64,000 bases of DNA from Teichococcus oryzae (GCF_008386565.1 NZ_VUKA01000001.1:186001-250000); one strand, 5' to 3'. Positions 25,928 through 35,868 are shown, counted from the first letter of the stretch. Numbers and translations: made by a program. The notes: a model not told the origin generated them from the sequence alone.

Positions 25928-25943
25928 CGGTGTAACCCCGATC

Positions 25944-26864
25944 TCACATGTTCGCGGGCGGGTTGCGTCGCCCGTATTGTTCGAGGAGACCGAGCGCCAC
26001 GAGAACCAGGGCGCCCGGCAGGCTGAAGACGAGAATCAGGACATAGAACAGGATCAGCAGCGGCAGCCGGCCGGAAAAGCTGGCCAGTCTGCGGTGCATG
26101 GCGGCCAGCCCCTGCAGCAGCAGCGGCACCGACAGCACCAGGCAGAGCGACAGCGGCAGCAGCGACTCGCTGCCCGACATCAGCCACACAAGGCCCGCCA
26201 GGCCCGGCAGCGCCGGGTACCAGCGGGGCAGGTGCGATTGGCGCCAGGCGGGAGCCGGCGCCAGGGCCAGGCGCCGGCGCTGCAGGAAGGCCTGCGCCGC
26301 GGCGCTATTGGCCACCAGCGCGATCGCCAGCCACAAGGCCAGCGCCGCCGCCTGCAGGCGGACGATCTGGGTGACCACCGCTTCCGGCGCGTCGGTTCCC
26401 ATCCGTTCCAGCCCCATCGCCACGGCCGCCCGCAGCACCGCCTCCAGCCCACCGGCATCGGCGGCCAGGAAGGCGGCCAGCAGGGTCAGGGCCGCCGGCC
26501 AAACGCCGAGCGCCGCCAAGGGCAGCCCGGTGCTGATGCGCGGCGGCTGTTCCTGCAAGCCGAGGAACAGCAGCAGCAGCACGGGCACGCCATAAAGGCC
26601 GAGCCACAACAGCGCCGTCAGCCATCCAGGCTGCGCCAGCAGTAGGGCCACGGTGCCGGTGCCGACGGCGATGCCGCCAGCCAGCTTGCCGAAGCCCAGC
26701 CCCGCCATGAACAGCGGCAGGGGCGACAGCCAGAACAGGCCGAGCCCGAAGGGCAGGCCACGGAAGGCCAACAGCGCCGCCAGCGCCGAAACGAGCCCGC
26801 CCGCGACGCCCGCCAGCAGGCGAGGGTCGTTGGTCAGGCCGTTCCGGGTTTGCGCCGCCGTCAC
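25944..26864 (-). CDS. DUF2232 family membrane protein
   Basis: A 306-residue hydrophobic protein with about seven to eight predicted membrane segments, starting [21 protein letters not shown], with [16 protein letters not shown] typical of the family. DUF2232 proteins sit between rpsR and rplI in many alphaproteobacteria, as here; their function is not established. The start is GTG at 26864 with AAGGA ~10 bases upstream. Confidence 0.85.
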   Translation of the reverse strand: MTAAQTRNGLTNDPRLLAGVAGGLVSALAALLAFRGLPFGLGLFWLSPLPLFMAGLGFGKLAGGIAVGTGTVALLLAQPGWLTALLWLGLYGVPVLLLLFLGLQEQPPRISTGLPLAALGVWPAALTLLAAFLAADAGGLEAVLRAAVAMGLERMGTDAPEAVVTQIVRLQAAALALWLAIALVANSAAAQAFLQRRRLALAPAPAWRQSHLPRWYPALPGLAGLVWLMSGSESLLPLSLCLVLSVPLLLQGLAAMHRRLASFSGRLPLLILFYVLILVFSLPGALVLVALGLLEQYGRRNPPANM

Positions 26865-26907
26865 CGATCCGTGTTCCTTGAAGTCCTGAAGATCCCGTCC
26901 GCCGCGC

Positions 26908-27189
26908 TCAGTCGTTGATGACGTAGGGCAGCAGGGCCAGGAAGCGGGCGCGCTTGATGGCGTTGGCCAGCTCGCGCTGCTTCTTCCCCGACACGGCGGT
27001 GATCCGGGAAGGGACGATCTTGCCGCGCTCGCTCAGGAAGCGGGAAAGCAGGCGCACATCCTTGTAGTCAATCTTCGGCGCGTTCGGGCCGGAGAACGGG
27101 CAGGACTTGCGGCGGCGGTAGAACGGCCGGCGGGCGCCCACGGCGGGGCGGCGGGCGGCGATGTTCACGTCGGTGTTGGTCTCGGACAT
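26908..27189 (-). CDS. rpsR: 30S ribosomal protein S18
   Basis: A 93-residue protein with the S18 core [35 protein letters not shown] and [20 protein letters not shown]. It binds with S6 on the platform of the small subunit, and the two genes are adjacent (6 bp). An N-terminal ~20-residue extension is usual in alphaproteobacteria. Confidence 0.97.
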   Translation of the reverse strand: MSETNTDVNIAARRPAVGARRPFYRRRKSCPFSGPNAPKIDYKDVRLLSRFLSERGKIVPSRITAVSGKKQRELANAIKRARFLALLPYVIND

Positions 27190-27195
27190 GGTGGA

Positions 27196-27669
27196 TTACT
27201 CCTCGCCGCCGGTGGTCTCGGCCTCGTCGCGCGGACGGGCACGGTATTCTTCACGGTCGTCGCTGCGCTCGCGGCGGCCCGACGAGAAGCGGCCGGCCGG
27301 CGGGCGCGGGCCACGGAAGGAACGGTCGCGCTCGCGGTCATCGCCACGCTTGGCCAGGATCGCCGACGGCGCCTCGGCGTCGATCGCCTCGACGCGGATC
27401 GTCATGTGGCGCAGCACGTCCTCGTTCAGGCCGAGCTGACGGGCGACTTCCTGCTCGGCGGCCGGCGGGCAGTCGAGGCCGAGGAGCATGTAGTGCCCCT
27501 TGCGGTTCTTCTTGATCCGGTAGGCCAGGCCACGCAGGCCCCAGTATTCGCGCTTCTTGATCTCGCCACCGGCTTCGGTGACGACGGAGGCGATCTGGTC
27601 GGTGATGGTTTCGACCTGCGCCTGCGTCAGGTCGTTACGTGCGATGAGCACGGTCTCGTACAACGGCAT
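27196..27669 (-). CDS. rpsF: 30S ribosomal protein S6
   Basis: A 157-residue protein starting PLYETVLIARNDLTQAQVE; the S6 ferredoxin-like core ends near residue 95 (LRHMTIRVEAID). A ~55-residue tail follows, rich in Arg, Asp and Glu (RGDDRERDRSFRGPRP and similar), longer than the E. coli tail. The start at 27669 has GGGAGATCCC directly upstream; an earlier in-frame ATG (27756) would add an unrelated extension. First gene of its operon, divergent from fabD. Confidence 0.97.
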   Translation of the reverse strand: MPLYETVLIARNDLTQAQVETITDQIASVVTEAGGEIKKREYWGLRGLAYRIKKNRKGHYMLLGLDCPPAAEQEVARQLGLNEDVLRHMTIRVEAIDAEAPSAILAKRGDDRERDRSFRGPRPPAGRFSSGRRERSDDREEYRARPRDEAETTGGEE

Positions 27670-27935
27670 GGGATCTCCCTTTGGCTGTCTCAGCCCAAGG
27701 CTCGTCCGGCCCATGCCGGGGAGCGCAAACAGGCATAGCCGGGCACGATGCCTCACGCGCCCGGCAGGGGAGCGCGGCCTTAATCATGAATCCCCCCACC
27801 ATGCAAGGAAAAGCAGGCTCACGCGGACGTCAGAAATGTTGACAGGGAGGAAAGGCGCCGTTACCCCGCCGCCTTTCCATTGGAACGCCTTTGCGGCCGC
27901 GACGCGCCGCCTGCTCAGGGAAGCCAGCAGAAGCC

Positions 27936-28892
27936 ATGCCGATCGCCTTTGTGTTCCCCGGCCAGGGCAGCCAGGCTGTCGGCATGGGCCGCGACCTTGC
28001 CGGAGCCTTCGCCCCGGCCCGCGAAGTCTTTGAGGCCGTCGACGAGACGCTGAAGCAGAACCTGTCCCGCCTGATGTTCGAGGGGCCGGCGGAGGAGCTG
28101 ACGCTGACCGCCAATGCCCAGCCGGCGCTGATGGCGGTTTCGCTGGCCGTGCTGCGGGTGCTCGAGCAGGAAGGCGGCCTTGACCTGAAAACCCGCGTGG
28201 CGCTGGTTGCCGGGCATAGCCTTGGCGAATACAGCGCCCTGGCCGCCGCCCAGACCTTTGACGTCCCGACCGCGGCGCGGCTGCTGCGGCTGCGCGGCGA
28301 GGCGATGCAGAAGGCGGTGCCGGCCGGCATGGGCGCCATGGCCGCGCTTCTCGGCGCCGAGATGGACCAGGCGCGCGCGATCTGCGAGCGCGCCGCCACG
28401 GGCCCCGAGGGCGAGACCGAGGTGGTGGAAGCCGCCAACGACAATGGCGGCGGGCAGGTGGTGATTTCCGGCCATCGCGCGGCGGTGGAGCGTGCCGTGG
28501 CGCTGGCCAAGGAAGCCGGCATCAAGCGCGCCATGCTGTTGCCGGTGTCCGCGCCCTTCCATTCCGCGCTGATGGCGCCCGCCGCCGATGCCATGAGCGA
28601 GGCCCTGGCGCTGGCCGAGCTGCGCCCGCCCCTGGTGCCCGTGGTGGCCAACGTGTCCGCCGCCAAGGCCACCGATCCGGCGGAGATCCGCGAGTTGCTG
28701 GTGCAGCAGGTGACCGGCACGGTGCGCTGGCGCGAATGCGTCGGCACCATGCTGGAGCTGGGCTGCGACCGCTTCGTGGAGATCGGCTCGGGCAAGGTGC
28801 TGAGCGGCCTGATGAAGCGGCTAGCGCCGGATGCGCAGGCGCAGTCGGTCGGCACGCCGGCCGACATCGAAGCCTTCCTGAAATCCCTCTGA
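27936..28892 (+). CDS. fabD: malonyl-CoA:ACP transacylase
   Basis: A 318-residue enzyme that loads malonyl groups onto acyl carrier protein. VFPGQGSQ at the N-terminus, Ser95 in GHSLGEYSAL and His209 in APFHSALM are the substrate loop and catalytic dyad. First gene of the fab cluster, with fabG 25 bp downstream. The start at 27936 is chosen by family alignment; in-frame codons upstream do not match the family. Confidence 0.96.
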   Translation: MPIAFVFPGQGSQAVGMGRDLAGAFAPAREVFEAVDETLKQNLSRLMFEGPAEELTLTANAQPALMAVSLAVLRVLEQEGGLDLKTRVALVAGHSLGEYSALAAAQTFDVPTAARLLRLRGEAMQKAVPAGMGAMAALLGAEMDQARAICERAATGPEGETEVVEAANDNGGGQVVISGHRAAVERAVALAKEAGIKRAMLLPVSAPFHSALMAPAADAMSEALALAELRPPLVPVVANVSAAKATDPAEIRELLVQQVTGTVRWRECVGTMLELGCDRFVEIGSGKVLSGLMKRLAPDAQAQSVGTPADIEAFLKSL

Positions 28893-28917
28893 ACATCCTT
28901 TGAGCGGAGCCCGCCCC

Positions 28918-29655
28918 ATGTTCGCACTGGACGGCAAGGTCGCCCTGGTTACCGGCGCCACGGGCGGCATCGGCGCCGAGATCGCCCGCGTGCTGCATCG
29001 CCAGGGCGCCAGGGTGGCGCTGTCCGGCACGCGGCGCGAGGTGCTGGAGGCGCTGGCCGGGGAGCTGGGGGACGGCGCGCTGGTGGCGCCGGCCAACCTG
29101 TCCGACCCCGCGGCCCCGCAGGCGCTGGTGGATCAGGTGGAGGCGGGACTCGGCCGGCTCGACATCCTGGTCAACAATGCCGGCTTCACCCGCGACGGCC
29201 TCGCCATGCGGATGAGCGACAAGGATTTCAGCGACGTGATCGAGGTCGACCTCGCCGCGCCGTTCCGCCTGGCGCGCGCCGCCATGCGCGGCATGATGAA
29301 GCGCCGGGCGGGGCGGATCATCTCGATCGCCTCCATTGTCGGCACCACCGGCAATCCGGGGCAGGCGAATTACGCCGCGGCCAAGGCCGGGCTGGTCGGC
29401 ATGAGCAAGTCCCTGGCGCAGGAGCTGGCGTCCCGCGGGATCACGGTGAACGTGGTGGCGCCGGGCTTCATCGAGACGCCGATGACCGATGCGCTGAACG
29501 AGGCGCAGAAGGCCCGGCTGATGGAACGCATCCCCCTGGGGCGGATGGGCTCGCCGGCCGACATCGCCGCCGCCGTCGCCTACCTGTCCTCCGAGGAGGC
29601 GGGGTGGGTCACCGGCGCAACACTTCACGTCAATGGCGGAATGGCCATGACCTGA
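28918..29655 (+). CDS. fabG: 3-oxoacyl-ACP reductase
   Basis: A 245-residue SDR that reduces 3-ketoacyl-ACP with NADPH. TGATGGIG (residues 12-19), NNAG (86-89), Ser139, Tyr152 and Lys156 form the cofactor and active-site set; the C-terminal VTGATLHVNGGMAMT is typical of FabG. GGAG lies 8 bases before the ATG. It lies between fabD and acpP, which fixes the assignment among the many SDRs. Confidence 0.96.
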   Translation: MFALDGKVALVTGATGGIGAEIARVLHRQGARVALSGTRREVLEALAGELGDGALVAPANLSDPAAPQALVDQVEAGLGRLDILVNNAGFTRDGLAMRMSDKDFSDVIEVDLAAPFRLARAAMRGMMKRRAGRIISIASIVGTTGNPGQANYAAAKAGLVGMSKSLAQELASRGITVNVVAPGFIETPMTDALNEAQKARLMERIPLGRMGSPADIAAAVAYLSSEEAGWVTGATLHVNGGMAMT

Positions 29656-29778
29656 AACGGCTGGCCGGGGTTCTCTGTTCCCCGGATGGCTTCCATGTTA
29701 ATGGCCGCGCTGGCCGAGGGCGGGGATGGTCTCCACCCGGAAGCGCGGCAATGTCTGCAAGCAGGAGAGACTCGGTCG

Positions 29779-30018
29779 ATGAGCGATACCGCCGAGAAGG
29801 TGAAGAAGATCGTTGTCGAGCACCTCGGTGTCGAGGAAGCCAAGGTCACGTCCGAGGCGTCCTTCATTGACGACCTGGGTGCGGACAGCCTCGACACCGT
29901 GGAACTGGTGATGGCCTTCGAGGAAGCGTTCGGCGTGGAAATCCCGGACGATGCCGCGGAAAAGATCACGACCGTCAAGGACGCGATCGACTACATCGAG
30001 GCGCAGAAGGCCGCCTGA
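29779..30018 (+). CDS. acpP: acyl carrier protein
   Basis: A 79-residue acidic protein. Ser37 in [10 protein letters not shown] is the phosphopantetheine attachment site, and the flanking helices match AcpP. AGGAGA precedes the ATG at 29779. The 123-bp gap after fabG is the longest in the cluster and may hold an extra acpP promoter, although none is clear. Confidence 0.97.
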   Translation: MSDTAEKVKKIVVEHLGVEEAKVTSEASFIDDLGADSLDTVELVMAFEEAFGVEIPDDAAEKITTVKDAIDYIEAQKAA

Positions 30019-30066
30019 AGGCCTTCCTGGCGCCGCCGAGCCATTGAAGAATCAGGGGGTAGACGC

Positions 30067-31350
30067 GTGTTCGGATCTCTGACGACGCCGCGCCGCGTCG
30101 TCGTCACCGGGATGGGCATCGCTTGCCCGCTCGGCGTCGGCGTCGCGAATGTGTGGCAGCGGATGCTGGCCAGCGAGAGCGGCATCGGACCGATCAATCT
30201 GTTCGATGCCAAGGACCTGCCGGCGCGTATCGCCGGCGAGGTGCCGACCGGCCCGAAGGCCGAGGGGAAGCTCGATCTCAACGAGTGGATCCCGGTCAAG
30301 GACCAGAAGAAGATGGACCGCTTCATCCAGCTCGCCATGGTGGCGGCGACGGAAGCGGTCGAGGATTCCGGCTGGGTTCCGGAGTCGGAGGATGATCGCA
30401 ACGCCACTGGCGTGATGATCGGCTCCGGCATCGGTGGCCTGCCGACGATCTCCGAGAACGCGCAGCTGGTCGGAGCGGGCAAGGCGCGGCGGTTGTCGCC
30501 CTTCTTCATCCCCTCGGCGCTGATCAACCTGGCTTCCGGCCATGTTTCCATCAAATACGGCTTCAAGGGCCCGAACCATTCGGTGGTCACGGCCTGCGCC
30601 ACCGGCGTGCACGCGCTGGGCGACGCGGCGCGGCTGATCGCCCTGGGCGATGCCGACGTCATGGTCGCGGGCGGCACCGAGGCCGCGATCTCCGACATCG
30701 GCATGGCCGGCTTCTGCGCCGCGCGTGCCCTGTCCACCGGCTTCAATGACCGTCCGCAGGAAGCTTCCCGGCCCTGGGACAAGGAGCGCGACGGCTTCGT
30801 CATGGGCGAAGGCGCCGGCATCATGGTGCTGGAGGAACTGGAACACGCGAAGAAGCGTGGTGCCAAGATTTATGCCGAGATCATCGGCTATGGCATGTCC
30901 GGCGACGCCTACCATATCACCGCCCCGGCCGAGAACCATGACGGCGCCTACCGCGCCATGAAGGCTGCCTTCAAGAACTCCGGCGTCACTCCGGATCAGG
31001 TCCAGTATGTCAACGCGCACGGCACCTCGACGCCGATGGGCGATGACCTGGAGCTGGAAGCGGTGGAGAAGATGTTTGGCGAGTTCGGCAAGCAGCTCGC
31101 CATGTCGTCCACCAAGTCGGCGATCGGCCATCTGCTCGGCGCCGCCGGGGCGGTGGAGGGCGTGTTCTCCATCCTGGCGATCCGCGACCGTGTGGCCCCG
31201 CCGACGCTGAACCTGCACGAGCCTTCCCGGGAAAGCGTGATCGACCGGGTGGCGCTGCAACCGCAGGAGCGGCCGATCGAGGTGGCGCTGTCCAACAGCT
31301 TCGGCTTCGGCGGCACCAACGCCTCGATCCTATTCCGCCGGGCGCCCTGA
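30067..31350 (+). CDS. fabF: 3-oxoacyl-ACP synthase II
   Basis: A 427-residue condensing enzyme for chain elongation. Cys177 (TACATG), His318 (NAHGTST) and His355 (SAIGHLLGAAG) form the Cys-His-His triad; the C-terminus has the glycine-rich FGFGGTNAS. The start is GTG at 30067 with AGGGGG 6-7 bases upstream. It follows acpP by 48 bp. Confidence 0.96.
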   Translation: MFGSLTTPRRVVVTGMGIACPLGVGVANVWQRMLASESGIGPINLFDAKDLPARIAGEVPTGPKAEGKLDLNEWIPVKDQKKMDRFIQLAMVAATEAVEDSGWVPESEDDRNATGVMIGSGIGGLPTISENAQLVGAGKARRLSPFFIPSALINLASGHVSIKYGFKGPNHSVVTACATGVHALGDAARLIALGDADVMVAGGTEAAISDIGMAGFCAARALSTGFNDRPQEASRPWDKERDGFVMGEGAGIMVLEELEHAKKRGAKIYAEIIGYGMSGDAYHITAPAENHDGAYRAMKAAFKNSGVTPDQVQYVNAHGTSTPMGDDLELEAVEKMFGEFGKQLAMSSTKSAIGHLLGAAGAVEGVFSILAIRDRVAPPTLNLHEPSRESVIDRVALQPQERPIEVALSNSFGFGGTNASILFRRAP

Positions 31351-31533
31351 AGGGGCGGGCCGGCGCGGTCCGGCCGCGTGCCGTGACCTGACCGCCGGCC
31401 GGCTCCGGCGAATCTGACTTCGGGCGGGGGGCGGCAGAACGCCCCTCCCACCCCATCTTGGCGACGGCCATGCCCTGTTGTGGCCGGCCTGCAAGGATGG
31501 GGCGCTGCGCCGCCCTGCAAAGGACGAGGCGAC

Positions 31534-32505
31534 ATGCGCAAATTCCTTCTGGGAGTGTTGGTGGTTCTGGTGCTGGCTGGCGGCGGTGCCGCGTGGTTCG
31601 CCCGGGAAGCCTGGCTCAGCCCCGGTCCTTTGCAGGCCGACACGGCCATCGTCATACCACGCGGCAGCGGCGCCCAGGCGATCGGCACCCTGTTGGCCGA
31701 ACGGGGTGCCATCCGCGACCCCCGCATCTTCGCAGCAGCCGTCTGGGCGACGCGCGATGATGGCCCGCTGCGTGCCGGCGAGTATCTGTTTCCCGCCCGC
31801 GCCTCGCTGGAAGCCGTGCTGGATGTGCTGCGCAAGGCGCGCCCGGTGCAGCGCCGCGTCACCCTGCCGGAAGGGCTGACGGCCCGGCAGATGGCGGCCA
31901 TCCTGCAACAGGCCGAGGGCCTGACGGGCGACATCCCGGCCGTGGGCGAGGGCACGCTGCTGCCGGAAACCTACAGCTTCTCCCATGGTGATTCCCGCGC
32001 TGGCCTGGTGCGCCGCGCCGAGGCCGCCATGCATGCGGCGCTGGAGCGGCTCTGGGCGGAGCGTGCCCCGAACCTGCCCCTGGACACCCCGCGCGAGGCG
32101 CTGATCCTGGCTTCCATCGTGGAGCGGGAAACCGGGCAGAAGGAGGAGCGGCCCCGCGTCGCGGCGGTTTTCATCAACCGGCTGCGCCAGGGCATGCCGC
32201 TGCAATCGGATCCCACCGTGGCCTATGCCGCCGCCGATGGCGGCGTGCTGGACCGGCCGCTGAGCCGCGCCGACCTGGAGCGTGACCATCCTTTCAACAC
32301 CTACCGCAACCGCGGCCTGCCGCCGGGGCCGATCGCCAGCCCTGGCATGGAGGCGCTGCGCGCGGTGCTGAAGCCGATGCAAACGGATGAACTGTATTTC
32401 GTTGCCGATGGCACCGGCGGCCATGCTTTTGCCCGGACCTTGCAGGAACATAATCGCAATGTGGCGAAGTGGCGGGCGATCGAGCGGCAGCGCGGCGCCC
32501 GGTAA
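31534..32505 (+). CDS. mltG: endolytic murein transglycosylase MltG
   Basis: A 323-residue membrane-anchored YceG-family protein. A single N-terminal helix (FLLGVLVVLVLAGGGAAWF) leads into a LysM-like subdomain and the catalytic domain, with Glu197 in ILASIVERETG as the expected catalytic residue, and PYNTY-type (HPFNTYRNRGLPPGPI) and late GGHAFARTLQEHN motifs. It cleaves nascent glycan strands and sets their length. The fab cluster-mltG order is conserved in alphaproteobacteria. Confidence 0.94.
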   Translation: MRKFLLGVLVVLVLAGGGAAWFAREAWLSPGPLQADTAIVIPRGSGAQAIGTLLAERGAIRDPRIFAAAVWATRDDGPLRAGEYLFPARASLEAVLDVLRKARPVQRRVTLPEGLTARQMAAILQQAEGLTGDIPAVGEGTLLPETYSFSHGDSRAGLVRRAEAAMHAALERLWAERAPNLPLDTPREALILASIVERETGQKEERPRVAAVFINRLRQGMPLQSDPTVAYAAADGGVLDRPLSRADLERDHPFNTYRNRGLPPGPIASPGMEALRAVLKPMQTDELYFVADGTGGHAFARTLQEHNRNVAKWRAIERQRGAR

Positions 32506-32523
32506 GGTCCGGCTGCCAGCCGT

Positions 32524-33318
32524 TCAGGGCGCCGTTATCGGCTTGGCCGGCAGCCGCGCCGCCACCGCCGCCCGCAGCCCGAGCGGCACCATCCCGGCGA
32601 TCCGCGCCATGGCATAGGTCGGCCAGGGATAGGCGATGCGCGTGCGCCCGGCGCGCAGGCCGGCCAGGGTGCGGCGCGCCGCGTCCTCCGGCTCCAGCAT
32701 GAAGGGCATGGGGAAGCCGTTCACCGCCGTCATCGGTGTGCGGACATAGCCGGGGCAGACGGCATGGATACGCAGGCCGCGGGCCCGTTCCGTGGCATCC
32801 GTGGCTTCCGCCCAGCGCTGCACGGCGGATTTGCTGGCGCAATAGGCGGCTGCCCCCGGCGCCGCGACAAAGGCCGCGACCGAGGCGATCACCGCCATCC
32901 TGCCGCGCACCCCATCCGGCCCGGCGGGCTGCGCGGCCATCCGGTCCAGCGCCGGCAAGGCGGTGTTCAGCACGCCCGAGACGTTGGTGTCGAAGATCGC
33001 CCGCACCTGCGCCGCCGGCTCCGACATGCCGCCCGTGCCGCCGGAGATGCCGGCATTAGCCACCAGCAGGTCCAGCCGTTCCATGCCGCCGATCCAGTTG
33101 GCGCAGGCGGCGCCATCCCGCACATCCAGAACAACTTCCCGCACCACGGCGCCCCGGGCCCGGCAGGCGGCAGCGGATTCTCCGAGTCGTCCAGGATTGC
33201 GGGCAGCGAGGTGCAGCGTGGCGCCCGGCCGGGCGCAGGCCAGCGCCAGGGCCCGCCCCAGGCCGGAGGAGGCCCCGGTGATGGCAACAACATTCCAGGG
33301 CGGAACCGCGTCGGTCAT
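32524..33318 (-). CDS. SDR-family oxidoreductase
   Basis: A 264-residue classical SDR with TGASSGLG cofactor loop near the N-terminus, VANAG, and YCASKSAV carrying the catalytic Tyr and Lys. A ~60-residue C-terminal segment with LRAGRTRIAYPWPTYAMAR resembles the YqjQ/DltE-like branch that ends near the membrane. The start at 33318 has AGGA 8 bases upstream. It is convergent with mltG and divergent from yicC. Substrate unknown. Confidence 0.85.
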   Translation of the reverse strand: MTDAVPPWNVVAITGASSGLGRALALACARPGATLHLAARNPGRLGESAAACRARGAVVREVVLDVRDGAACANWIGGMERLDLLVANAGISGGTGGMSEPAAQVRAIFDTNVSGVLNTALPALDRMAAQPAGPDGVRGRMAVIASVAAFVAAPGAAAYCASKSAVQRWAEATDATERARGLRIHAVCPGYVRTPMTAVNGFPMPFMLEPEDAARRTLAGLRAGRTRIAYPWPTYAMARIAGMVPLGLRAAVAARLPAKPITAP

Positions 33319-33357
33319 GGCTTGCATCCTGCGCCAGGGGGGGAGAGAAGGCCCGGC

Positions 33358-34251
33358 ATGGCTCTTTCCTCGATGACCGGCTTCGCTCGCGATGCGGGCG
33401 CCCTGCCGGACGGCACCGGTTTCGTGTGGGAACTGCGCAGCGTCAACGGGCGCGGCCTGGATCTGCGCCTGCGCCTGCCTCCCGGCCTGGACGCGCTGGA
33501 GGCGAAGCTGCGCGAGGCCGCCACGGCGCGGTTCCGGCGCGGCAACATTTCCGCCACCCTGACGCTGAAGCGGGAAGACCGCGCGCCGCGCCTCACCCCC
33601 GATCTGGCGGCGCTGGATCAGGCCATCGCGCTCGCGCTTTCGGTCGCGGCCCGCATCCCCGGCTGCCCGCCGCCGCGCGCCGAGGCGGTGCTGGCCCTGC
33701 CCGGCGTGCTGCGCGCCGAGGCGCCGGAGCCGCAGGAGGAGGCCGACATGCTGCGCCATGCCGCGCTGGCGGCCGGCTTCGAGCGATGCCTGCTGGCCCT
33801 GGCCGCTTCCCGCGGGGCGGAGGGGGAGAAGCTGGCCGGCATCCTCGGCGCGCTGCTGGACGAGATCGCGGCCCTGCGCGTGGCCGCCATGGCCGAGGCC
33901 GCCAGCCAGCCCGCCGCGCACCGCGCGCGCCTGTCCGCCGCCCTGGCCGAGCTGCTGGATGGCGAGAAGCGGGTGCCTGAGGATCGCCTGGCCGTCGAGG
34001 TGGCGCTGCTGGCGCAGAAATCAGACGTGCGGGAAGAGCTGGACCGGCTCGGCGCGCATGTCGAGGCGGCGCGCGCCCTGCTGGCGGAAGGGGGGGCGGT
34101 GGGCCGCCGGCTGGAATTCCTGGCCCAGGAATTCGGCCGCGAATCGAACACGCTGGGGGCCAAGTCGGCATCATTGGCGCTGACCGGGCTTTCCCTGGAT
34201 CTCAAGGCGGCCGTTGAGCGGCTGCGCGAACAGGCGGCGAACCTCGAATGA
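33358..34251 (+). CDS. yicC: YicC family endoribonuclease-like protein
   Basis: A 297-residue protein with the YicC start SSMTGFARD, the SVNGRGLDLRLRLP motif and the C-terminal FLAQEFGRESNTLGAKS and DLKAAVERLREQ. YicC proteins are metal-dependent RNases implicated in small-RNA turnover. The stop overlaps the gmk start by 4 bases (ATGA), a pairing found across bacteria. Confidence 0.93.
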   Translation: MALSSMTGFARDAGALPDGTGFVWELRSVNGRGLDLRLRLPPGLDALEAKLREAATARFRRGNISATLTLKREDRAPRLTPDLAALDQAIALALSVAARIPGCPPPRAEAVLALPGVLRAEAPEPQEEADMLRHAALAAGFERCLLALAASRGAEGEKLAGILGALLDEIAALRVAAMAEAASQPAAHRARLSAALAELLDGEKRVPEDRLAVEVALLAQKSDVREELDRLGAHVEAARALLAEGGAVGRRLEFLAQEFGRESNTLGAKSASLALTGLSLDLKAAVERLREQAANLE

Positions 34252-34877
34252 ACCGGATCTCGCGACGCGGCATCTGCCTCGTGCTCTCGGCGCCCTCGGG
34301 AGCCGGGAAATCCTCGGTCAGCCGCGCCCTGCTGGAATGCGAGCCGGAGCTGCGCCTTTCGGTCAGCGCCACCACCCGCGCGCCTCGGCCGGGGGAGCAG
34401 GAAGGGGTGCATTATTTCTTCCGCTCGCCGGAGCAGTTCGCCGCCATGGTGGCGGAAGGCGGGATGCTGGAGCACGCGAACGTCTTCGGCCGCCATTACG
34501 GCACGCCGCGCGCGCCGGTGGAGGAAGCCCTGGCCGCCGGGCGCGACGTGCTGTTCGACATCGACTGGCAGGGGCACCTGCTGCTGCGCGCCGCCCTGCC
34601 GGGAGATGTGGTCAGCGTGTTCCTGCTGCCGCCGAGCCTGGAGGAGCTGGAACGCCGCCTGCACGGGCGGGGGCAGGACTCCGCCGAGGAGATCGCCCGC
34701 CGCATGCAGGCTTCCCATGACGAGATCAGCCACTGGGGCGATTTCGACCATGTTCTGGTGAACCGCGATTTCCACCAGACGGTGGCGGAGGTGCGCGCCA
34801 TCATCCGCGCCGCGCGCAGCACGCGCCTCCGGCAGCCCTGGCTGCCCGGCTTCGTCGACACCCTGCTGCGGCACTGA
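34248..34877 (+). CDS. gmk: guanylate kinase
   Basis: A 209-residue GMP kinase. The P-loop is SAPSGAGKSS (14-23); the GMP-binding segment VSATTRAPRPGEQEGVHYFF and lid arginines in ARRMQASHDEISH are visible. It is translationally coupled to yicC through an ATGA overlap. Confidence 0.96.
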   Translation: MNRISRRGICLVLSAPSGAGKSSVSRALLECEPELRLSVSATTRAPRPGEQEGVHYFFRSPEQFAAMVAEGGMLEHANVFGRHYGTPRAPVEEALAAGRDVLFDIDWQGHLLLRAALPGDVVSVFLLPPSLEELERRLHGRGQDSAEEIARRMQASHDEISHWGDFDHVLVNRDFHQTVAEVRAIIRAARSTRLRQPWLPGFVDTLLRH

Positions 34878-34923
34878 GAACCGTGGCCGGCCCGTTCCGG
34901 CTACCGGCCACGGAGGCATGGCC

Positions 34924-35868
34924 ATGACCACCCTGCTGAATGTCGTGGCGCCGATCTTCACGCTGATCGCGATCGGCTACGTGTCGGCATGGCGCAAATG
35001 GCTGTCGGAGGAAGCGCTGAAGGGGATGACCTCCTTCGTGTTCGCCCTGGCCATGCCCTGCCTCCTGTTCTCCGGCGCGATCACGCCGCATCCGAATGGG
35101 GGGGCGACGGCCTTCGCGTTCTTTTCCGGCTGTCTCCTCAGCTATGGGCTGGCGCTGCTGCTTTCGCGCTCCATGCTCGGGATGCGGCTGTCGGAGGGCG
35201 GCACCTTCGCGCTGAATGCCGCCTTCGGAAACACGGCGATGATCGGCATTCCGCTGGTGCTGGCCGCCTATGGCCAGGCGGGGCTGGCGCAGATACTGGC
35301 CATTGTCGGATTGCATTCCCTTATCCTTCTGCCGCTCGGCACCGTCGTCGCGGAGATCGCGCATTCCTCGCACAAGCCGGTGCCGCTGATCCTGAAGGCC
35401 ACCTTCCTGTCGGTGCTGAGGAACCCGATCGTCATGGCCGTGCTGGCAGGGCTGCTTGTGCATCAATCCGGCCTTCCGGTGCCGGAGGTGGCGCGACGCT
35501 TCCTCAACATCACGGGAATGGCCGGGCCGCCGGTGGCGCTGTTCTGCCTGGGAGCCAGCCTGATCCATTTCGATGCGCGGCGCGACTGGCCCTCGGCGCT
35601 GCTTTGCACCACGCTGAAGCTGTTGCTGTTTCCCGCGCTGGTCTGGCTGATCGGCCGGGCGATCGGCCTGCCGCACCTGGCGCTGTCGGTCGCGGTGCTG
35701 GCGGCCGGCATGCCGACCGGCGCCAACGCCTTCTTCCTGGCCCGCCGCTACGCTTCGGGGGCGGATCGCTCCGGCGCCACGGTGCTGCTCTCCACCATCC
35801 TGTCGCTGGCAACATTGGCGGCGCTGCTGGCGATGCTGCCGGGCGACGCCTCGGTCAATGCAGGTTGA
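34924..35868 (+). CDS. AEC family transporter
   Basis: A 314-residue protein with about ten hydrophobic segments. The start NVVAPIFTLIAIGYVSAWRKWL and the motifs FALAMPCLLFSGAI and LAAGMPTGANAFFLA are typical of auxin-efflux-carrier-like permeases (malonate, malate or other small organic anions). GGAGG lies 7 bases before the ATG at 34924; the ATG six bases earlier is too close. The 3' end overlaps the convergent usg gene by 14 bp. Substrate unknown. Confidence 0.87.
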   Translation: MTTLLNVVAPIFTLIAIGYVSAWRKWLSEEALKGMTSFVFALAMPCLLFSGAITPHPNGGATAFAFFSGCLLSYGLALLLSRSMLGMRLSEGGTFALNAAFGNTAMIGIPLVLAAYGQAGLAQILAIVGLHSLILLPLGTVVAEIAHSSHKPVPLILKATFLSVLRNPIVMAVLAGLLVHQSGLPVPEVARRFLNITGMAGPPVALFCLGASLIHFDARRDWPSALLCTTLKLLLFPALVWLIGRAIGLPHLALSVAVLAAGMPTGANAFFLARRYASGADRSGATVLLSTILSLATLAALLAMLPGDASVNAG

